Assembly (NCBI GenBank): GCA_946627575.1
Contig: CAMOVS010000062.1
Coordinates: forward strand, 1-7,024
Source of the DNA: an uncultured Lachnospiraceae bacterium
GTDB taxonomy: Bacteria; Bacillota; Clostridia; Lachnospirales; Lachnospiraceae
Direction of reading: 5' to 3'
DNA: 7,024 bases
Shown: positions 5,067-7,024 of the stretch, piece by piece
Layout of the letters: every line of letters starts with the position of its first letter
Numbering within the stretch: position 1 is the stretch's first letter
The notes under the pieces: generated by a model
The model's input: only the letters and a program-made list of their open reading frames with translations
What the model was told of the DNA's origin: nothing
The model's database searches: none
Made by a program: the position numbers and the translations under genes

Positions 5067-5501
5067 ATGCCAGATATTCGCATACGCTATCTAAGCGACC
5101 GAATCGACAAACTAACCTACATAGACGGCAAGTCAGACTGGATTGACCTGAGAGCCGCAGAAGACGTAGTTCTTTCTAAGGGAGAGTTCCGTCTCATACC
5201 TCTCGGAGTTGCCATGGAACTGCCAAAGGGTTACGAAGCACATATCGTCCCCAGAAGTTCCACTTATAAAAATTATGGCATCATCCAGACCAACCATATG
5301 GGGGTAGTTGATGAGAGCTATTGCGGAGACGATGATCAATGGTACATGCCGGTTCTGGCTGTAAGAGATACTGTGATTCATGTCAATGACAGAATCTGTC
5401 AGTTCAGGCTGATGGAACACCAGCCACCGGTACATTTTCAAGAGACGGATCATCTGGACAATCCGACAAGAGGCGGTTTCGGCTCTACAGGAAGGACCTG
5501 A
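5067..5501 (+). CDS. dut: dUTP diphosphatase (trimeric dUTPase family)
   Basis: Hydrolyses dUTP to dUMP and pyrophosphate, keeping uracil out of DNA and feeding thymidylate synthesis. The 144-aa protein shows all five dUTPase motifs in order: [10 protein letters not shown] (25-34), [11 protein letters not shown] (62-72), [14 protein letters not shown] (79-92, with Asp82 the probable catalytic base), [11 protein letters not shown] (107-117) and the C-terminal RGGFGSTG (135-142), which closes over the active site. The GDDDQW insertion after motif 3 is like dUTPases of clostridia and their phages as I remember them. The related dCTP deaminases are less likely because the full terminal Gly-rich motif is present. 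The ATG has AGGAG at 5055-5059. It follows nrdG by 26 bp, which fits a dNTP-supply operon. Confidence 0.88.
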   Translation: MPDIRIRYLSDRIDKLTYIDGKSDWIDLRAAEDVVLSKGEFRLIPLGVAMELPKGYEAHIVPRSSTYKNYGIIQTNHMGVVDESYCGDDDQWYMPVLAVRDTVIHVNDRICQFRLMEHQPPVHFQETDHLDNPTRGGFGSTGRT

Positions 5502-5509
5502 TATAGATT

Positions 5510-6271
5510 ATGATGATTAGGACCCATAAATCACATACGATACGTAAGAGAATCGGCAGGATATTCCTGCCGATTCTTTTTCCACGCCACTGTCCTGTCT
5601 GTGGTGATCTTCTTCCTTATGGAGATAAAGTATGTGCGACCTGTTACCGCAAACTCCCCTTTGTCCGCCCGCCCCGCTGTCTGAAATGCGGCAAACCTGT
5701 CCTGGACGCTTCAGAAGAGTATTGCTATGACTGCAAAGTATTTCCCAAGTCCTTTCACGGCGGCTGTTCTCTACTGCTCTATAATCAGCTTACTCAGCCG
5801 GCCATGGTGGATTATAAGTATCATAACCGCCGAGTCCTGACCGATTTCTACACGGAAGAGCTCCTGGACCGTTATCTCCCTTTCTTCCGGATCTGGAGAC
5901 CGGAGGCTGTCATCCCAGTCCCGGTGCATGAAGCCAAGAAAAAACAGAGGGGATATAACCAGGCCGAGCTCCTAAGCGGAAGCATCGCAGATCTTCTGGG
6001 CATCCGTCACTATCCTGACCTCCTGGTCCGACGCATCAACACCCTGCCTCAGAAGCAATTCACCCCTCAGGCCAGGCTTAATAACCTGCAAAAGGCCTTT
6101 GTCATCCATCCAAGCTTCCGGGATATGGCAAAAAAACCTGCCCGGGTCCTCCTGGTGGATGACATCTACACGACAGGCGCCACTATGGAAGCCTGTACGA
6201 GAGTCCTTCACCGGTTCGGAATAAGGCAGGTCTATATATGTACTGTATGTATAGGGGTATCCAGAGAATAA
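5510..6271 (+). CDS. comF: ComF family phosphoribosyltransferase-like protein
   Basis: ComF is a cytoplasmic protein needed for handling incoming DNA in natural transformation in Bacillus, Streptococcus and Haemophilus; its exact role in clostridia is not settled. The 253-aa protein has an N-terminal zinc region with four CxxC pairs (Cys28/31, 42/45, 57/60, 72/75). The phosphoribosyltransferase domain shows VIPVPVHEAKKKQRGYNQAELL (134-155) and the PRPP-binding loop VLLVDDIYTTGATMEA (213-228). The start is ATG at 5510 or 5513, eight bases or more after the dut stop. AGGAAGG (5489-5495) is rather far, so the site is weak and coupling to dut is likely. Codons 14-24 form an intrinsic terminator hairpin. 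No downstream in-frame start exists before the first CxxC, and codons 18-26 (IFLPILFPR) fit the family N-terminus. Confidence 0.93.
   Translation: MMIRTHKSHTIRKRIGRIFLPILFPRHCPVCGDLLPYGDKVCATCYRKLPFVRPPRCLKCGKPVLDASEEYCYDCKVFPKSFHGGCSLLLYNQLTQPAMVDYKYHNRRVLTDFYTEELLDRYLPFFRIWRPEAVIPVPVHEAKKKQRGYNQAELLSGSIADLLGIRHYPDLLVRRINTLPQKQFTPQARLNNLQKAFVIHPSFRDMAKKPARVLLVDDIYTTGATMEACTRVLHRFGIRQVYICTVCIGVSRE
5549..5581 (+). terminator. Strong intrinsic terminator inside the 5' end of comF
   Basis: AGAATCGGCAGGA (5549-5561) and its exact complement TCCTGCCGATTCT (5565-5577) form a 13-bp perfect stem with a 3-nt loop, followed by five T (5577-5581). It begins 47 bases after the dut stop codon. It has the shape of a rightward terminator for the nrdD-nrdG-dut operon; the other strand has no matching T run, so it is one-directional. 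It lies wholly inside comF codons 14-24. Confidence 0.85.
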
Positions 6272-6300
6272 TATCAGCCAATTATATATAACTTAAAGAA

Positions 6301-7024
6301 TTAACTTTTGAATTCCTGCAGACACCGGGCCAGGCCGGTGTAACGCCTGTGTTCGGAAGCATTATCAATCATCTGATCTACCATCCCGCTTCTCCCCACG
6401 ATGGAGACGCAGATTCTGGCCCGGGTTACCGCTGTATACAAGAGATTGCGGTTACAGAGGACTCTGGGCCCGGTTAAGAGCGGTATTACCACTGCAGGGT
6501 ACTCACTGCCCTGGGACTTGTGTATGGTGATGGCATAAGCCAGCTCGAGCTGGTCTAACTCTCCGTAATTATACTGGACTTCTCTGGCATCATCGTAGAG
6601 GACTGTCACCTTCTCCGTGAAACTATTGATCTCCTGTATAAGGCCAAGGTCGCCATTGAATACGCCCAGTCCTTCCTCAATCACTCTTCCTTTCGGATTT
6701 CTGATCCGCCACTCCATCTGATAGTTGTTGCGGATCTGCATCACCTTATCCCCTTCCCGGAATAGAATATTCTGGCCCTCCCATTCTTTTTTTTCGTGAG
6801 AAGAAGGATTCAGGTAGTATTGAAGCACCTCGTTAAGATGGATCACACCCAGGTCTCCCTTTCTCATGGGAGCAAGGATCTGTATGTCAAAGGGTTTGAT
6901 GCCTGCATACTCTGGAATTCTCTTTTGTACCAGATAGATCATGGATCCGATGACGGACCGTATATCTGTCTTTTCAAAAAAGAAAAAGTCCCGGTTGTTG
7001 TTTTGAAGAGATATCCTCTCTCCC
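6301..7024 (-). CDS. recD2: RecD2-type ATP-dependent DNA helicase, C-terminal part
   Basis: RecD2 is a superfamily 1B 5'-to-3' DNA helicase found in bacteria without RecBCD and implicated in repair and fork maintenance. The reverse strand is open from the right edge (residues ...RDFFFFEKTDIRSVIGSMI...) to the TAA at 6301, about 241 codons. The open frame runs past the ATG at 6942, so that is an internal Met and the N-terminal part with the Walker A motif lies outside. Visible family features are IQILAPMRKGDLGVIHLNEVLQ (about 95 codons after the ATP-site half would end), the SH3-like insert region, helicase motif V IHKSQGSE, and motif VI LLYTAVTRAR. It faces comF tail-to-tail with 29 bp between them, and no terminator is visible in the gap. 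Confidence 0.93.
   Translation of the reverse strand, partial: GERISLQNNNRDFFFFEKTDIRSVIGSMIYLVQKRIPEYAGIKPFDIQILAPMRKGDLGVIHLNEVLQYYLNPSSHEKKEWEGQNILFREGDKVMQIRNNYQMEWRIRNPKGRVIEEGLGVFNGDLGLIQEINSFTEKVTVLYDDAREVQYNYGELDQLELAYAITIHKSQGSEYPAVVIPLLTGPRVLCNRNLLYTAVTRARICVSIVGRSGMVDQMIDNASEHRRYTGLARCLQEFKS

Overview
The window looks like chromosomal DNA of an anaerobic Firmicute, most likely a clostridium of the Lachnospiraceae type. The basis is an oxygen-sensitive class III ribonucleotide reductase with clostridial sequence features, the Firmicute order rpmG-secE-nusG-rplK, strong AGGAGG ribosome binding sites, and a comF/recD2 neighbourhood. This placement is from recognition of the sequences, not from a search.

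Left part (1-1510, minus strand): the housekeeping run rpmG (L33) - secE - nusG - rplK (L11, cut by the window edge), read leftwards from a near-consensus sigma-A promoter at 1482-1510. A short RNA hairpin in front of rplK resembles the ribosomal protein L1 site of 23S rRNA, so it is probably the L1 autoregulatory site of the L11/L1 operon.

Middle (1511-2049): a gene-free divergent regulatory region. It holds six DnaA-box-like 9-mers, four of them inside a 50-bp near-perfect palindrome, then a sigma-A promoter facing right, a pair of NrdR-box-like operators 32 bp apart, and a leader of about 220 nt with a foldable multi-helix domain. Both DnaA and NrdR are known regulators of ribonucleotide reductase genes in other bacteria.

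Right part (2050-6271, plus strand): a dNTP-supply operon. The reductase appears to be split. The long NrdD (752 aa) stops just before the glycyl-radical loop, and that loop (RRITGYLVG) is encoded by a separate 51-codon gene with its own strong ribosome binding site. nrdG (the radical-SAM activase) overlaps the small gene by 11 bp. A trimeric-type dUTPase and comF follow. A strong intrinsic terminator hairpin lies inside the 5' coding part of comF. Facing this operon from the right edge is the C-terminal part of recD2 (minus strand).

Taken together, NTPs are reduced by NrdD plus the small glycyl-radical protein activated by NrdG, and dUTP is removed by the dUTPase. The control region suggests coupling to replication (DnaA) and to dNTP level (NrdR). 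The split reductase and its control region are the most notable content. No mobile elements, tRNAs, rRNAs or CRISPR arrays were seen.
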